64,000 nt of DNA from Aricia agestis (GCF_905147365.1 NC_056419.1:999501-1063500), one strand, 5' to 3'; numbered from the stretch's first letter, positions 1 through 10,527 are shown. A program made the numbers and translations. The notes: a model not told the origin generated them from the sequence alone.

Positions 1-101
1 GAGGCCCACAACTTTAGGTAGATGTTTTTTCGTTTTAAAATCATTTTATATTTTTTATTAGAAAATGTGCCATTCAGGTCAAAGAGATGTGCTTCTACGA
101 G

Positions 102-499
102 TGCTCGTAGTGGTACAGCGCGGCACTACGCAGCTCGTAGTGGTACAACGCGGTGCTACGCAGCTCATAGCGGTACAGCGCGACGCTACGCAGCTTGTAG
201 TGGTACAGCGCGACGCTACGCAGCTCGTAGTGGTACAGCACGGCGCTACGCAGTTCGTAGTGGTACAGCACGGTGCTACGCAGCTCGTAGCGGTACAGCG
301 TAGTGCTACGCAGCTCGTAGCGGCACAGCGCGGCGCTACGCAGCTCGCAGTGGTACAGCGCGGTGCTACGCAGCTCGTAGCGGTACAGCGCGGCACTACG
401 CAGCTCGTAGTGGTACAGCGTGGTGCTACGCAGCTCTTAGCGGTACAGCGCGGCTCTACGCAGCTCGTAGCGGTACAGCGTGGTGCTACGCAGCTCTTA
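102..499. repeat. 30-bp CpG-rich minisatellite, about 13 units
   Basis: The unit (tggtacagcg cggcactacg cagctcgtag and variants) repeats with an exact 30-bp period and no visible indels for about 13.3 copies. Units differ by single substitutions, mostly C/T and A/G at CpG-like positions. Thirty bases equal ten codons, so several frames on both strands stay open; the resulting 90-150 residue ORFs are repeat artefacts, not genes. Each unit can fold, for example GCTACG-CAGCT-CGTAGC. The block is far richer in GC and CpG than its flanks. The window starts just upstream, so the left context is limited. Confidence 0.97.
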
Positions 500-511
500 C
501 TATATAATATT

Positions 512-1231
512 TTTGTAGCAGTATAAACGGTTAGAACTGTATTAATATTACAAAGAATAAGATAAAACCGTGTTTATGTCACTCATAACTTCACCACATT
601 GACTAGATAGCTTTCTCATACCTCAAATTACTTTCTAATTTTATACCTTTTTCACAATACGCAACAATTTTTACGAGTAACATTACATTTTTATGGGCGC
701 ATAAATTCCGTTGAACAAAACATTAATATTGTAAGCGATCTTGTGAGCTGTGACGTCACCCGCGAAGCCTGACGTAATTTAATAACGTCGTTACGTCCGA
801 GGCCCGTAATCCCGATTTAAAAGTCAAATTCTGCTCTTAGCCCGGGGCAAGGGTAGCGACAGCAAAAGCGGCAGATGTCATTTTATAAATTACGTTGGTA
901 TTTTCGTACAGTGAATACTGAACGGCAACAAAGTAATAATATGTTTTTGAGTTTTTAGATCTTTAGCGCCATTGGAATTAAAGTACATTTACAATGTTGG
1001 AATCGCAATTTTGAAAATGGATGAATACGGTGCAGAACCGACTTTTTACCCGATGACGTATGGATTCAACGTTATTGGAAGAAAATCTGTTAATCAGCAT
1101 CTGCGTTGTTCTGTTGATCACAACCAAAAACAACCGGAAAACAACATTACCCTAATGCGGAATCACACTTACGGCCTTCGAGTTAAGAACTATAATTAAT
1201 ATACTATTAACCACTAAAAACTTATACAATA
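512..1231. other. Unassigned AT-rich sequence
   Basis: No coding signal or repeat family was recognised. A short GC-rich patch near 755-870 holds several ACGT/GACGTC-like words and could be an old element end, but no inverted repeat or target duplication was found. Confidence 0.4.
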
Positions 1232-1408
1232 CTAGATGAAGTTGCGCCAAAACTCGTTTATCACGCGAATATTGCACGTTTTTTCCGGGATAAAAGTATC
1301 CTATGTCCTTTCCCGGGACCCAAAGTATTTCCTTACTAAACAGCTTAATCGGTTTTAGTTTGGGCGTGAAGTGGTAACACATTTTCAGATTTATAATATT
1401 AGTATGGA
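1232..1408 (-). mobile_element. Non-autonomous Helitron, family H (CTAG-ended)
   Basis: On the minus strand it runs from TCCATACTAATATTATAAA-like sequence to CTAG (1232-1235). It carries the family core: 'ccgggataaaagtatcctatgtcctttcccggg', split here as ccgggataaaagtatcc and tatgtcctttcccggg, then 'caaagtat' and 'ttgggcgtgaag'. The TC start, CTAG end and lack of target duplication fit Helitrons. This family is very common in Lepidoptera (known as Lep1/MINE-type repeats; the family name is from memory). No Rep/helicase is encoded. Confidence 0.75.
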
Positions 1409-1436
1409 TAGTATGATTAAAGATATAAGTAACTAA

Positions 1437-1637
1437 TCTTATATCTTTAAACGAGCAATTCTTGTATATATGTATTTATATAATTGAAATCTCGGAATCG
1501 GCTACAACGATTTTCATGAAATTTAGTGTATAGGGGGTTTTGGGGGCGATAAATCGATCTAGCTGGGAATCATTTTTAGAAAGTGTCATTTTATTCGTGT
1601 TTTATCGAAAACCGAGCAAAGCTCGGTCAAATAGCTA
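1437..1637 (+). mobile_element. Non-autonomous Helitron, family I
   Basis: Starts with TCTTATATCTTTAAACGAGC after an A and ends with CTAG (1634-1637) before a T, the A^T insertion rule of Helitrons. A terminal hairpin CCGAGC-AAA-GCTCGG (1612-1626) lies 7 bases before CTAG. Internal landmarks are a short TA-rich tract, 'cggaatcggct' and 'gggggcgataaatcgatct'. Other copies lie at 9619, 9787, 21885 and 22716. Confidence 0.85.
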
Positions 1638-2338
1638 GTATGTTGTAAAGTAACTTTACCTTGCAGAGACACCTAATTTGAAGGCAAAATAATTTCAAAA
1701 AGCTGTTATAGCCCTATGTGAATAGACCATAAAGTCAACACAGGGACTGTTTTTGCAGTCAGTACACAATTGTATTATGTTTGTGTTGCAGATTTGAGAG
1801 CATAATGAAGAGACGGACAAACAAGACAATTTCTAGTACTTTTTATGTAGTAATAATGTTATCACTAAGCCGAAATAAACGAGCTAAGGAGTGCCTGATA
1901 TTAAAAGATTATGACTTGATTGAATAATACCAATCATAGCTTTGTCCACACTGTGCCCTTTTCTGCCCGCCCGACCATGCCCGCGACGCATGACTGACCG
2001 CATCCAAAACTTCAAAAATGACAATATTGGCATTGCGTTCCTTGACGCGTTCAATTATTGAATGCGCCAATATGAAAGTTGATGACGAAAATTGAAGATG
2101 AAAGTGCACAGTGTGGGCATAGCTATTGAGTAACACAATTAATGAGTGTTAACCTTAAACATTTATAGTGTTTTAATATAGAATTTACTTTGAAAGTAGC
2201 GTCAAAGTTACTTTTAACTTCCATGTTTATATGAAAAATGCCCCGACATTGTAAACTCTTTCATCGCTGCTACTATTACTCAATTCAGGAGATATATAAT
2301 AGACAAACCCTCAAACCCTATCTCTCATTTGCGATAAG
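1638..2338. other. Unassigned sequence
   Basis: No supported gene or repeat. A 75-residue minus-strand ORF at 1909-2136 has no recognisable domain and is within the length expected by chance. Confidence 0.4.
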
Positions 2339-2444
2339 CCTTGTATATGTCGTAGGATGTTTTGATAAATCCGTGTTTTCGCGAAATCCCTAGAATTTTC
2401 GCGAAAACACGGATTTATCAAATCATCCTACGACATATACAAAG
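2339..2444. mobile_element. Snap-back palindromic MITE
   Basis: Two arms of about 48 bp, reading inward from 'cttgtatatgtcgtagg' and outward to 'cctacgacatatacaaag', pair almost perfectly around a short centre near 2387-2395. The arms include the inner palindrome-like TTTTCGCGAAAA. Such a fold-back unit is typical of a MITE or of a strand-switch duplication. No clear target duplication was seen and no second copy was found in the window. Confidence 0.7.
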
Positions 2445-2741
2445 TTTTGAGTTGTTACGGGTAATGTTAGGAAAAAATGAAATTTTAATAGATATATTGG
2501 TTTTTATACTCCTTTTAAATAACTTCAGAAAAGGATGCTCGTATGTTTGTAGATCTTTTTGTTTCTCGTACTTCTTGGTTCAACTTGAATAAAGTAGATT
2601 TTATTTTTCATCCAAGAACGGTGCCCCTGAGGATACGTGAACAAAGTTATGTTTAGTTTCACATGAGTTTGGCTTGGAGTGATCCTATACCCTATAACCT
2701 ATAGATTCTTACTGTTATCAGTTTTTAGAGCGCTTTTAGAC

Positions 2742-3066
2742 TTTTTTTTATGAATAAGGGGACAAACGAGCAAACGGTTCACCTGATGGAAAGCAACTTC
2801 CGTCGCCCATGGACACTCGAAGCATCAGAAGAGCTGCAGGTGCGTTGCCGGCCTTTAGGAGGGAATAGGGTAATAGGGGAGGGTAGGGATGGGAAGGGCA
2901 TAGGGGAGGGTAAGGAAGGGAATAGGGTAGGGGACTGAGCCTCCGGTAAACTCACTCACTCGGCGAATCACAGCGCAAGCACTGTTTCACGCCGGTTTTC
3001 TGTGAGAACGTGGTATTTCTCCGGTCGAGCCGCCTCATTCGTGCCGAAGCATGGCTCTCCCATGTA
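2742..3066 (-). mobile_element. Family A LINE-tailed SINE, copy 1
   Basis: Reads on the minus strand from an 'acatgggagagccatgc' head to a poly-A tail (poly-T at 2742-2749). Order of parts: GC-rich head with 'cggctcgaccgg'; a pyrimidine tract of cccta/cccttcc units; then a LINE-derived tail from 'ggccggcaacgcacctgc' to 'cccttatt'. Family A has no ORF of its own. The short ORF at 2750-2938 is antisense shadow. Possible short target repeat 'agact'. Confidence 0.9.
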
Positions 3067-3280
3067 TAAAAGACTAGGTACGTCCAATCCGAATTCATTC
3101 TGAACCTGAGAATGGATTCATTCCATTGCATGGGTTTGGGTTAAAAGGTTTAACCCTTTGTTATAATATCATGTCATCCCTTTCATATACACAAAAACCC
3201 AAAGTGATGACATGTTATTAAAATAGGAAAAAATATGATAGGCCATATTTTTAAATCTTAAGTATAATATTTATATTAAG

Positions 3281-3568
3281 CACCTCCGTGGTCTAGTGGT
3301 ATAGAGCGCGGCTCTTGACTCGAAGGTCGTGGGTTCGAATCCCGCGTTGGAAACATGTTATTTATTTCCAAGTTTGGTTAGGACAATGCAGGCTGATCAC
3401 CTGATTGTCTGACAAGTAAGATGATCCATGCGTCGGATGGGCATGTAAAAAGTCGGTCCTGCGCCTTGGGCACTATAAAATTACTCCTGCGTAGCTGGCC
3501 TGGTTTCAATGAAACCGGCCACCGTCACCGAAACCGGTGTGGGAGCTATTATTATTATTGATATTATT
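3281..3568 (+). mobile_element. tRNA-derived SINE, family D, copy 1
   Basis: The head has Pol III boxes of a tRNA gene: A box 'tggtctagtggt' at 3289-3300 and B box 'gggttcgaatccc' at 3331-3343, about 40 bp apart. A unique body follows (tgcaggctgatcacctga, gatgatccatgcgtcgg) and a 3' end 'accgaaaccggtgtgggagc' with an (ATT)n tail. It is not a functional tRNA, because no cloverleaf continues past the B-box arm. It could be the Metulj-type SINE of butterflies, but that name is from memory. Confidence 0.92.
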
Positions 3569-3896
3569 ACCAGGATATTGTTGTTACGGGAGTTAGCAAA
3601 GCAAGCCCCGACGGAAGCAAGCTAGCTAGCAATATTAAAAGTACAGGCGTTATAAATTGATTTTAAAATCCAGAATTATCACCTGGATAAGTAGGATGAG
3701 CACTAATGAACGCAAACAATACCGCCAGCCAGACCACCCAGACTCCAACTGAAAGAGCAATAAGGACGACCTAAAACGCTTTCTCGATAACTTTGCTTGC
3801 TCCTTATATTATTTCAAAGTAGATTCATTTGCTAGTCGTAGTCAAACCAAGGAAAATAACCAAAGACACAAGCTCATTCATTCATTTATTCACCAC

Positions 3897-4855
3897 TAGC
3901 TGTTGCCCGCTACTTCGTCCGCGTGGACTTTAGTTTGTAGTTGTTGTACATTGATTGAATCGTTTACGCGCAAATCAGAAAAGTATATTGTGTGAGAGCT
4001 GCACATTTTTCCGGGACAAAAAACATTCCTTGTCCCAGATTCAAATTAAATTAGTAGGCGAGAATCATAAAAGTTTATTGGGCGGGAACCGTACATTTTC
4101 CGGGACAAAATTAGTATTCCTTGTCCTTTTTCGGGACTCAAAGTATCTCCATACCAAATTCCATCAAAATAGATTAAAAAGTTTAAGCGCAAATCATAAA
4201 AGTATATTGTGCAGTAACCGTACATTTTTTCCGGGACAAAATGTATCCTATATTCTTTTTCGGGACTGAAAGTATCTTTATACCAAATTTCAGCAAAATG
4301 GGTCCAGGCGTTCACGCGTGATGTCGTGACCACGCGAAATGTAATGTTCCGCAGGGCTTCGCCCGCGTAAATTAGATATGATCCTTCACGTGGTCTTTTT
4401 CTTATCTGTGCCAAATAATAGAAAAATTGCTCCTGTAGTTCGTGAGATCTACCCTTTCAAATATTTTCCCCCGTTTCTTTCCACATTTTCCTCTATTTCT
4501 TCGCTCCTATTAGTCTTAGCCGTGATAGTGCTTAGGCGTGATAAAATATAGCCTATAGCCTTCCTCGATAAATGGCTATCTAACATTGAAAGAATTTTTC
4601 AAATCGGACCAGTTGTACCTGAAATTAGCGCGTTCAAATAAGCCCTTTCAAATAATTTCCCCCGTTTCTTCCACATTTTTCTCTATTTCTTCGCTCCTAT
4701 TAGTCTTAGCGTGATAAAATATAGCCTTCGTCGATAAATGGACTATCTAACACTGAAAGATTTTTTTTTAAATCGGACCAGTAGTTTGTGAGATTAGCGC
4801 GTTCAAACAAACAAACTAACTAACAAACTCCTCTGCTTTATAATATTAGTATAGA
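3897..4855 (-). mobile_element. Compound Helitron with internal tandem duplications
   Basis: The minus-strand 3' end is CTAGCTGTTGCCCGC at 3898, and the 5' end is at 'ttataatattagtatagatta' near 4855. Inside, a ~125-bp module containing 'gtacatttt', 'ccgggacaaaa' and 'gactcaaagtatctccatacc' occurs three times in diverged form (about 3970-4300). A second module ('tttcccccgtttctt' to 'aaatcggaccagt') occurs twice (about 4433-4630 and 4640-4790). The second module is the same family as the Helitron at 58046-58659. ORFs at 3955-4414 are artefacts of the tandem modules. Confidence 0.7.
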
Positions 4856-5019
4856 TTAATAATATTTGGCTTGATTATGAATTCAGACGCAGACGAGGGT
4901 AATTCCGAAAGTTCTAGTTTAATATTGAAAATGTAATCTTGCTCCACTCGAAAAGCAAATCCTCTGACTTCTCATCAAAATATACTACTTATATACAACG
5001 ATATATTATTTTTTTATTT

Positions 5020-5209
5020 GACGACCTCTGTGGCTCAGTGGGTGAACGCGTTGGTAGCTCAAGCCGGGGATCGGAAATTAATATTAGCTCGATGCACTCC
5101 TTCACCGCATAAACTATAACTGTGCAAAATTTCATTCACCTACGTTTCCGCATTTTTCATCAAAAGGGAACAAAGTTTTTCGTTCGCGTATTAATATATA
5201 GATACAATA
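5020..5209. mobile_element. Chimera of SINE family F head and Helitron family G end
   Basis: 5020-5073 is the tRNA-like head of SINE family F (gacgacctctgtggctcag, A-box region). It stops at 'caagccggggatcg' where the B box should follow. From 5074 it continues as the inverted 5' part of Helitron G ('attagctcgatgcactcc' to 'attaatatatagata'). The joint is abrupt and looks like a Helitron insertion later truncated, or a recombination joint. Confidence 0.7.
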
Positions 5210-5212
5210 CTA

Positions 5213-5450
5213 GCTGTCCCAGAAAACGTTGTTTTACCATAAAATTATTTTCCCTGTTTTCCTGCTTTTCTCTTGAAGTTTTTTCCGTTTTTTTTCTATA
5301 GACCTCACGGAGCCCGATACCTTTCCAACGAATGCAAAACCATGGAAATCGGTTCCTGCGTTCTGGAGTTTTAGCGTCAGGAACGGAAACCCGACTTATC
5401 TGGGGGCACGGCAGTGCCCCAGCCAAGCTTTTTAGCAAAGGCACGGCCAT
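5213..5450 (-). mobile_element. Helitron-like element, family J, minus strand
   Basis: Begins 'ctagctgtcccagaaaacg' at 5213, the inverted 3' end shared with the copy at 48672-48989 ('cgtttgccgggacagctag'). It then runs through pyrimidine-rich sequence to a block with 'gggggcacggcagtgcccc' (about 5401-5420), a hairpin-forming segment related to 14866-14885. The far border is not clear. Confidence 0.55.
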
Positions 5451-5744
5451 GCCATACTTTTCTCGAAGCGGTTCGCGGCTATTTCACACCCCCTTTATCT
5501 TCGATGTTAACAAAGCTAGGGATTTAGGAGTTTCGATCACTAGGAGCAAGTATTAAAACTGGCTTGACCTCCAAATTACATAAAATTTCGATAAACAGTT
5601 TAATAGTTACGGATGGTCCAAGTTACTACATTTTATCACTCCCTGACTGACAGATCACCAAAATTCTAAGTTACTTCTAGCAGACTTAGAACCTTGAAAT
5701 TTGGTACCCGGATAGGTCTTTATTCACAATGAAAGGAAAAATTA

Positions 5745-6535
5745 TGAGACCGGCCAAGTGCGAGTCTGACTGGGGTACATAGGGTTCCGTACCGTAAATT
5801 TGTATGGGAGCCCTTACATAATATTTTTATTTAATTTTTATTATTAATTATTATAGTTGAGAATTTTCTGAAATTTTCAAAGACCTTACTGTTACCATTA
5901 TGGATATGGATCAAAAAGGGGAAAAATCGTGTTTGTTGTATGAGGCTCCCCATTAATAATTTATTTTATTTTAATTGGACTATTAGCTTTTATAACGACA
6001 CCAGTAGTGTTAGCACGGCGACCAGCGGAAATGCGAAAGTATGGACAAACTGTGGAAATAAACCTAAGGTGCCGTTCCGATCTTTTTTCGTTCCGAAAAA
6101 TTTAATTAAAATGCCACTTTATGACACACTATAGTATATGTCATAATGTAGGATATGATTTGAATTTTTAGAACTATAGTCTGTCATAAAGTGGCTTTTT
6201 AATTGAATTATTCGGAACTAAAAAAGATCGGAACGGCACCTTAAGTTTATCTCCGCAGTTTGTGACTATAGTCTGTCATAAAGTGGCATTTTAATTGAAT
6301 TTTTCGGAACGAAAAAAGATCGGAACGGCACCTTGGGTTTATTTCCACAGTTTGTCCATACTTTCGCATTTCCGCTGGTCGCCGTGCTAGCATTACAGAA
6401 ATACATAATTTGTGAAAATTGCAACTATCTAGCTATTGCGGTTCTCGAGATTCAGGATGGTGACATACGGATGAACGGCGGACAAACTGCGAAGACTTAT
6501 TAATAATAGAGTCCCGTTTTCATCCTTTGGGCAGG
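5745..6535 (+). repeat. Dispersed 'gaccggccaagtgcgagt' repeat, split by a MITE
   Basis: The left part (5750-6007) has 'gaccggccaagtgcgagt', 'agggttccgtacc' and 'gtttgttgtatg'. The right part (6393-6535) has 'cagaaatacataatttgtga', 'ctagctattgcggttc' and 'gtcccgttttcatcctttgg'. Together they form one copy of a repeat very common in Lepidoptera, interrupted by the fold-back element at 6008-6392. Partial relatives are at 46915-47105, 53970-54027 and 57660-57860. Its transposition class is not evident here. Confidence 0.75.
6008..6392. mobile_element. Fold-back MITE with a duplicated right arm
   Basis: Inverted arms of roughly 125 bp start at 'tgttagcacggcgacc' (6008) and end at 'ggtcgccgtgctagca' (6392). 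The right arm holds two successive copies (6173-6264 and 6265-6356, 92 bp each) of the segment 'actatagtctgtcataaagt' to 'cagtttgt'. The left arm has one. The element sits inside the repeat at 5745-6535, so it is younger than that repeat. No clean target duplication was found. Confidence 0.8.
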
Positions 6536-6751
6536 GAAACTTAAAAAATTGCCAAGCCATTATCATAATAATAAAATAAAGAAATCTATTGATACGTTTA
6601 CAGAATGCTGATTAAAATTACAAAATAAGTTAAAGGCTTGGCTTGAATGCGATCTGAAAACTTTTTACGACAGAAGTATTGAATAGCTATGTAATATTTT
6701 GCTTGGCTCCTTTTACATTTGATGTTTTGGTGGGATTTTTATAAATTAGAT

Positions 6752-6959
6752 TAGTATGGACTAACGTTATAAATGCGAAAGTGTGTTTGTCTGTCTGTTA
6801 CCTCTTCACGGCCAAACTGCTGAACCGCATTTGCTGAAATTTGGTATAGAGATACTTTGAGTCCCGGGAAAGGACATAGGAAACTTTTATTCCGGAAAAA
6901 TGTACGGTTCCCAAGCGGTAACCGAATTTTGGCGCAACAGAGCTGCGGGCGTCATCTAG
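6752..6959 (+). mobile_element. Non-autonomous Helitron, family H
   Basis: Contains 'ataaatgcgaaagtgtg', 'tctgtctgttacctcttcac', 'gagtcccgggaaaggacata' and ends 'gcgggcgtcatctag' (CTAG 6956-6959, followed by T). Full-length relative to other family H copies. Confidence 0.8.
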
Positions 6960-7830
6960 TTAAATATAAACTAAAACACTGTAACAGTCTTCCAATAATA
7001 AAACCTATTATTATTCTTAAAAACTAGTAATTCTAATCATCGTACATCAAAATCAGCCCAACACTTTTTAAACTTTTTCAATCAAGCAATCAATCATTTA
7101 TTTGCATTAAAAGTGGTACATTAGATTTTCTTATATATTTTTAAACGGGAAGAAGGCCCACCACACATTCCCACCACTGCTCCTATGTCGCTAGGTTCAA
7201 CAGTGGCAACCAACCACGAAAACCCTTTGATATGATCTCAGGGAGCCCGAGGGACATGCTAAAGCTGTCTTGGGACCCGCAACGAAATTAATCAGAAGAA
7301 GATAGGAGGAGTAGGAGATACATTAGATGTTCCCATAAGTCCATTGGTTAGGTCTTACACTATAAAGATAACATACATTTTCTTTTATAAAATCAGTATT
7401 GATTAAGCAATAAACACTCGGTTTAAATTTGACTATGACAGCAAGACAAAATATTATAGCATCCAAAATCCACAGCAATTATTATAATAATCGGTGTTTC
7501 CCACCATCACCATCATATTTATGAAAGGACATAATATTATGATGACACTTCTTAGGATGGACCCTTGTTTAATATTGTGATAATAGCGTTTTCATCTTAA
7601 CGAGCCTCAGTACTAATTGAAATAATCCCTACATCGGGCCTAAAGCGTTTTTTCAACATCCGATCCGATATCGACCGTTAAGGTAAGGAAAAGTCGTATG
7701 CGATACTATACATCGCAGCGTCATGATAATGTTTCTTTAAAATTAGTAAAGAAGAGTGAGAGAGAAGAAGAATGAAATAAATTTAGTGAGTGAGAGTGTA
7801 ATCGCGGCGAAACAAATGCAAAACAGGTGG
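6960..7830. other. Unassigned sequence
   Basis: No gene or recognised repeat. About 7140-7310 is less AT-rich ('ccaccacacattcccacc', 'gaagataggaggagtagg') and resembles repeat debris, but was not matched to anything else in the window. Confidence 0.35.
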
Positions 7831-7833
7831 GTG

Positions 7834-8003
7834 AGCCAAAATCTTTTCGTTTTCGCTTTGTTATAGAATCGTCGATGAAAATGTATGGAATTGACATAAG
7901 CGTTCATTAATATGACGTTGACGTTCGACTCGTCTTATGTCAATTCCATACATTTTGATCGGCGATTCTATAACGAAGCGAATACGAAAAAGTTTCGGCT
8001 AAA
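7834..8003. mobile_element. Palindromic MITE with ~65-bp arms
   Basis: The left arm (from about 7834, with 'ttatagaatcgtcgatg' and 'atgtatggaattgacataag') pairs with the right arm ('cttatgtcaattccatac', 'gatcggcgattctataacg') to about 8003. Arms differ by several substitutions and one small gap. A diverged single arm recurs at 38870-38950 ('ttttgatcagcgattctata', then 'ggctaaaaggccagg'), which indicates a dispersed family. Confidence 0.75.
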
Positions 8004-8343
8004 TGGCCTGGAATAGAGCGAGATGCAATTTAACTGCGTCTGTGGACTAGAGGCGTAAAAGAAAAAGTTGGCTCGATTCACCCGTTTGAATGCTATGACG
8101 TCACAAACAGACAGATATTATGTCAAACTTAAAATTCGTTCTGTTTTCAAGCTTGATTTAGAGCTGATAAACCATTCGGTAGAAGTATATCGCACGCGAT
8201 CACCGATATATTCTGATCTGAAGATGTGAGAACTCCCACTTGGGTTACTCCATGCAAATTATGTCGAGTTTAATTAATATCAAGAGCCAGTTCCGTACAT
8301 CTTTATGAGGACGGAATATTGGATTGTCACATTTAATACTGCT

Positions 8344-8432
8344 GGGCCTCTTAAATCCATTCTCTTTACGTCCTTATACTGACTGTATAAGGACGTAAAG
8401 TGAATGGATTTAAGAGCTCATGGTAGAGGCCC
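8344..8432. mobile_element. Small palindromic MITE
   Basis: Arms 'gggcctcttaaatcc' inward to 'ttacgtccttatac', five-base loop TGACT, then the complementary arm 'gtataaggacgtaaag' to 'ggatttaagag' (8385-8416). The outer GGGCCTC has its partner GAGGCCC at 8426-8432 after a 9-10 base insertion in the right arm. Confidence 0.7.
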
Positions 8433-8489
8433 TGAGCTACGAAATGTTATTAAAATGACTAGATGACGCCCACAACCTCGCAAATCTCT

Positions 8490-8655
8490 GAGGGCCTAGA
8501 CAAGCGGCAAGCGCGATTATCGTAAACGCTAACTCCAACGCCACAAAATGTATCGGATTTGACATTAGTATTCGCTAGCGAAGCGATGACTTATGTAAAA
8601 TCGCATACATTTTGTTAGTGTTTACGAAAATTGCTTGCCACTTGTCTACTAGGGC
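8490..8655. mobile_element. Palindromic MITE, family P, copy 1
   Basis: Terminal inverted repeats read 'gggcctagacaagcggcaa' and 'gccacttgtctactagggc'. Inner arms contain 'caaaatgtat' on both sides, and the centre has 'attcgctagcgaagcgatga'. A second copy at 29105-29262 has the same architecture in the opposite central orientation. Candidate flanking duplication CTGA on both sides. Confidence 0.75.
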
Positions 8656-9018
8656 TGAACAGACTCAAAAATTACGAAAATAGTGTTAATTTTATTTTCA
8701 TTTCTTTTCTTTTAATATTATCATAATTTATAATTTTATCATCGGTAATGAAACTAAGTGCTAATACTTTAGAGTGCGTACCTGAAGTACCATGGCTTAA
8801 TTATTTTCTTACATCCTGTTACAAAACTAAGTGATAACAGGATGTAGTAACACTGAAATACTAGAACAAAGTATTTAACGCTCTTCCTTCTGTGATTTAT
8901 TTCGCAATATATTTTACTGGCGTCCGAAATGTCTTGAAAAATCTTTTTCACTTGAAGTGGTTTCAAAAGATAGCATTTCCGTTTTATATTCGCTGTTAAG
9001 TATTAATTGTGTTTTAAC

Positions 9019-9430
9019 TATAAAGTTAATATACCTAGCTGAATAGAGCAACAATCGTGTAGTCATATCTAAACCCGGCAAGTCACACCCATACTCGAAA
9101 CTGAACTATGAATGGCGCTAAATTTGAAATTTAGTTCTCTTTATGTTTATTTTTTTATCTCGAGCAGCCGTCAAACGAAACCGAAATTGCTTTACATCTG
9201 TGTGTAAAAATATGTGTATGTATACTCTTACACAAGCATGATTGAACATGAAATCTATGAGATGAAATTGTCGACGTGCCGATAAGTGCCGACTGGACGT
9301 CAAAAAAATAGTTCTCTAGTCATGTTTCACACGTCTCTTTTTACCACAGTGTTACTGATAGTGACATCTCGATTGCTCAGGCCTTTGTTACTCTATTCCG
9401 CTAGTTAATATACCTAATATTAACTTTGTG
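9019..9430 (-). mobile_element. CATAAAG MITE with 8-bp TSD, copy 1
   Basis: Ends begin 'tataaagttaatatacc' and finish 'attaactttgtg'. They are flanked by perfect 8-bp duplications GTTTTAAC at 9011-9018 and 9431-9438. The core ('gacgtgccgataagtgccga', 'actggacgtcaaaaaaa') is the reverse complement of the core in the copies at 22935 and 46542, so this copy is inverted relative to them. Near the right end 'taatatacctaa' is repeated. No transposase is encoded; the 61-residue ORF inside is not a gene. Confidence 0.9.
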
Positions 9431-9618
9431 GTTTTAACACACAATTTTTTTTTGTCGAGTTATGAATGTAGTCTTGTTCTAAAATCTAAATGATTAAAAG
9501 AACATGACTAAATTTATAATAATTATTATTCAATACGTAATTTTTGAGGTATGAATTATGATACACAAAGGCGTTAACAGCGTCCACTTGGCATTATGAT
9601 ATTAACATGTAGTTATAG

Positions 9619-9786
9619 CAATTCTTGTATATATATATATATATATATATAATTGGAATCTCGGAATCGGCTCCAACGATTTTCATGAAATTTAGTATAT
9701 AGGGGGTTTCGGGGGCGATAAATCGATCTAGCTAGGAATCATTTCTAGAAAATGTCATTTTCATCGGATACCGAGCAAACAGCTAG
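9619..9786 (+). mobile_element. Helitron family I, first of a tandem pair
   Basis: Carries the (TA)n start, 'ggaatctcggaatcgg', 'gggggcgataaatcgatct' and ends at CTAG (9783-9786). The sequence just before CTAG ('taccgagcaaacag') has lost half of the hairpin. The next copy starts without any spacer. Confidence 0.8.
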
Positions 9787-9973
9787 TTATATCTTTAAAC
9801 GAGCAAATCTTGTATATATATATATATAATTGGAATCTCAGAATCGGCTCCAACAATTTTCATGAAATTTAGTATATAGGGGGTTTCGGGGACAATAAAT
9901 CGATCTAGCTAGGAATCGTTTCTAGAAAATGTCATTTTATTCGTGTTCTATCGAATATATGTCAAATAGCTAA
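9787..9973 (+). mobile_element. Helitron family I, second of a tandem pair
   Basis: Begins 'ttatatctttaaacgagc' directly after the CTAG of the previous copy and ends 'gtcaaatagctaa', with CTAA in place of CTAG. The terminal hairpin is decayed. The two copies differ by many substitutions, so this is not a recent tandem duplication. Confidence 0.75.
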
Positions 9974-10527
9974 TCTTCATTATTTTAACAGTATTCATAA
10001 CATCAAATTAGCACCTTATCACGATAAACCCAAAATTCCCTAAAAAATTACACCATATCAACTGAATCAAGAGTGTATCATAGTTAAGGGTTTCGGTACA
10101 CAGGGTGTTTTCGGCTCAGAATATATTACGTAATTTAAAAAATAAAGCCCTCCATTTGTATATACAAGTTGCCACTTTGCGAAATGAATGGAGAAATCCT
10201 ATTATGATAAGAGACAATATATATTATAGTATACTTAGGAATATGTAACTTATTTTAATTTAATTATAGATTAATAAAGTACTAATAATTATTATTTACC
10301 CGAAAATGTGTGTGTTCTTTGCTAGTAAACAGTTAAACCGATTTTAAAGAAATTTGCTACGTCATCTAGTACAATATAAATTTCTGAATACAATAAAACC
10401 AAAAATTCGTTTGTTGCATGTATTAACATCTGAGTTTTCAAGGTTATAAAACAGTTATGTATCCTTACTCGGGGTAATTTAACACTTTTCGATTCATAGT
10501 AGAGGGAATAGACAGCAATCATTATTA
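9974..10527. other. Unassigned AT-rich sequence
   Basis: Nothing recognised. A 66-residue minus ORF at 10322-10522 shows no domain. Confidence 0.35.

Noticed and set aside
79..526. Long ORFs (93, 153 and 105 codons) at the window start
   Set aside because: They are translations of a 30-bp tandem repeat on both strands; a 10-codon period keeps frames open without selection.
3289..3345. tRNA gene suggested by A and B boxes
   Set aside because: The head continues into a SINE body with an (ATT)n tail and recurs several times; no acceptor-stem closure is seen.
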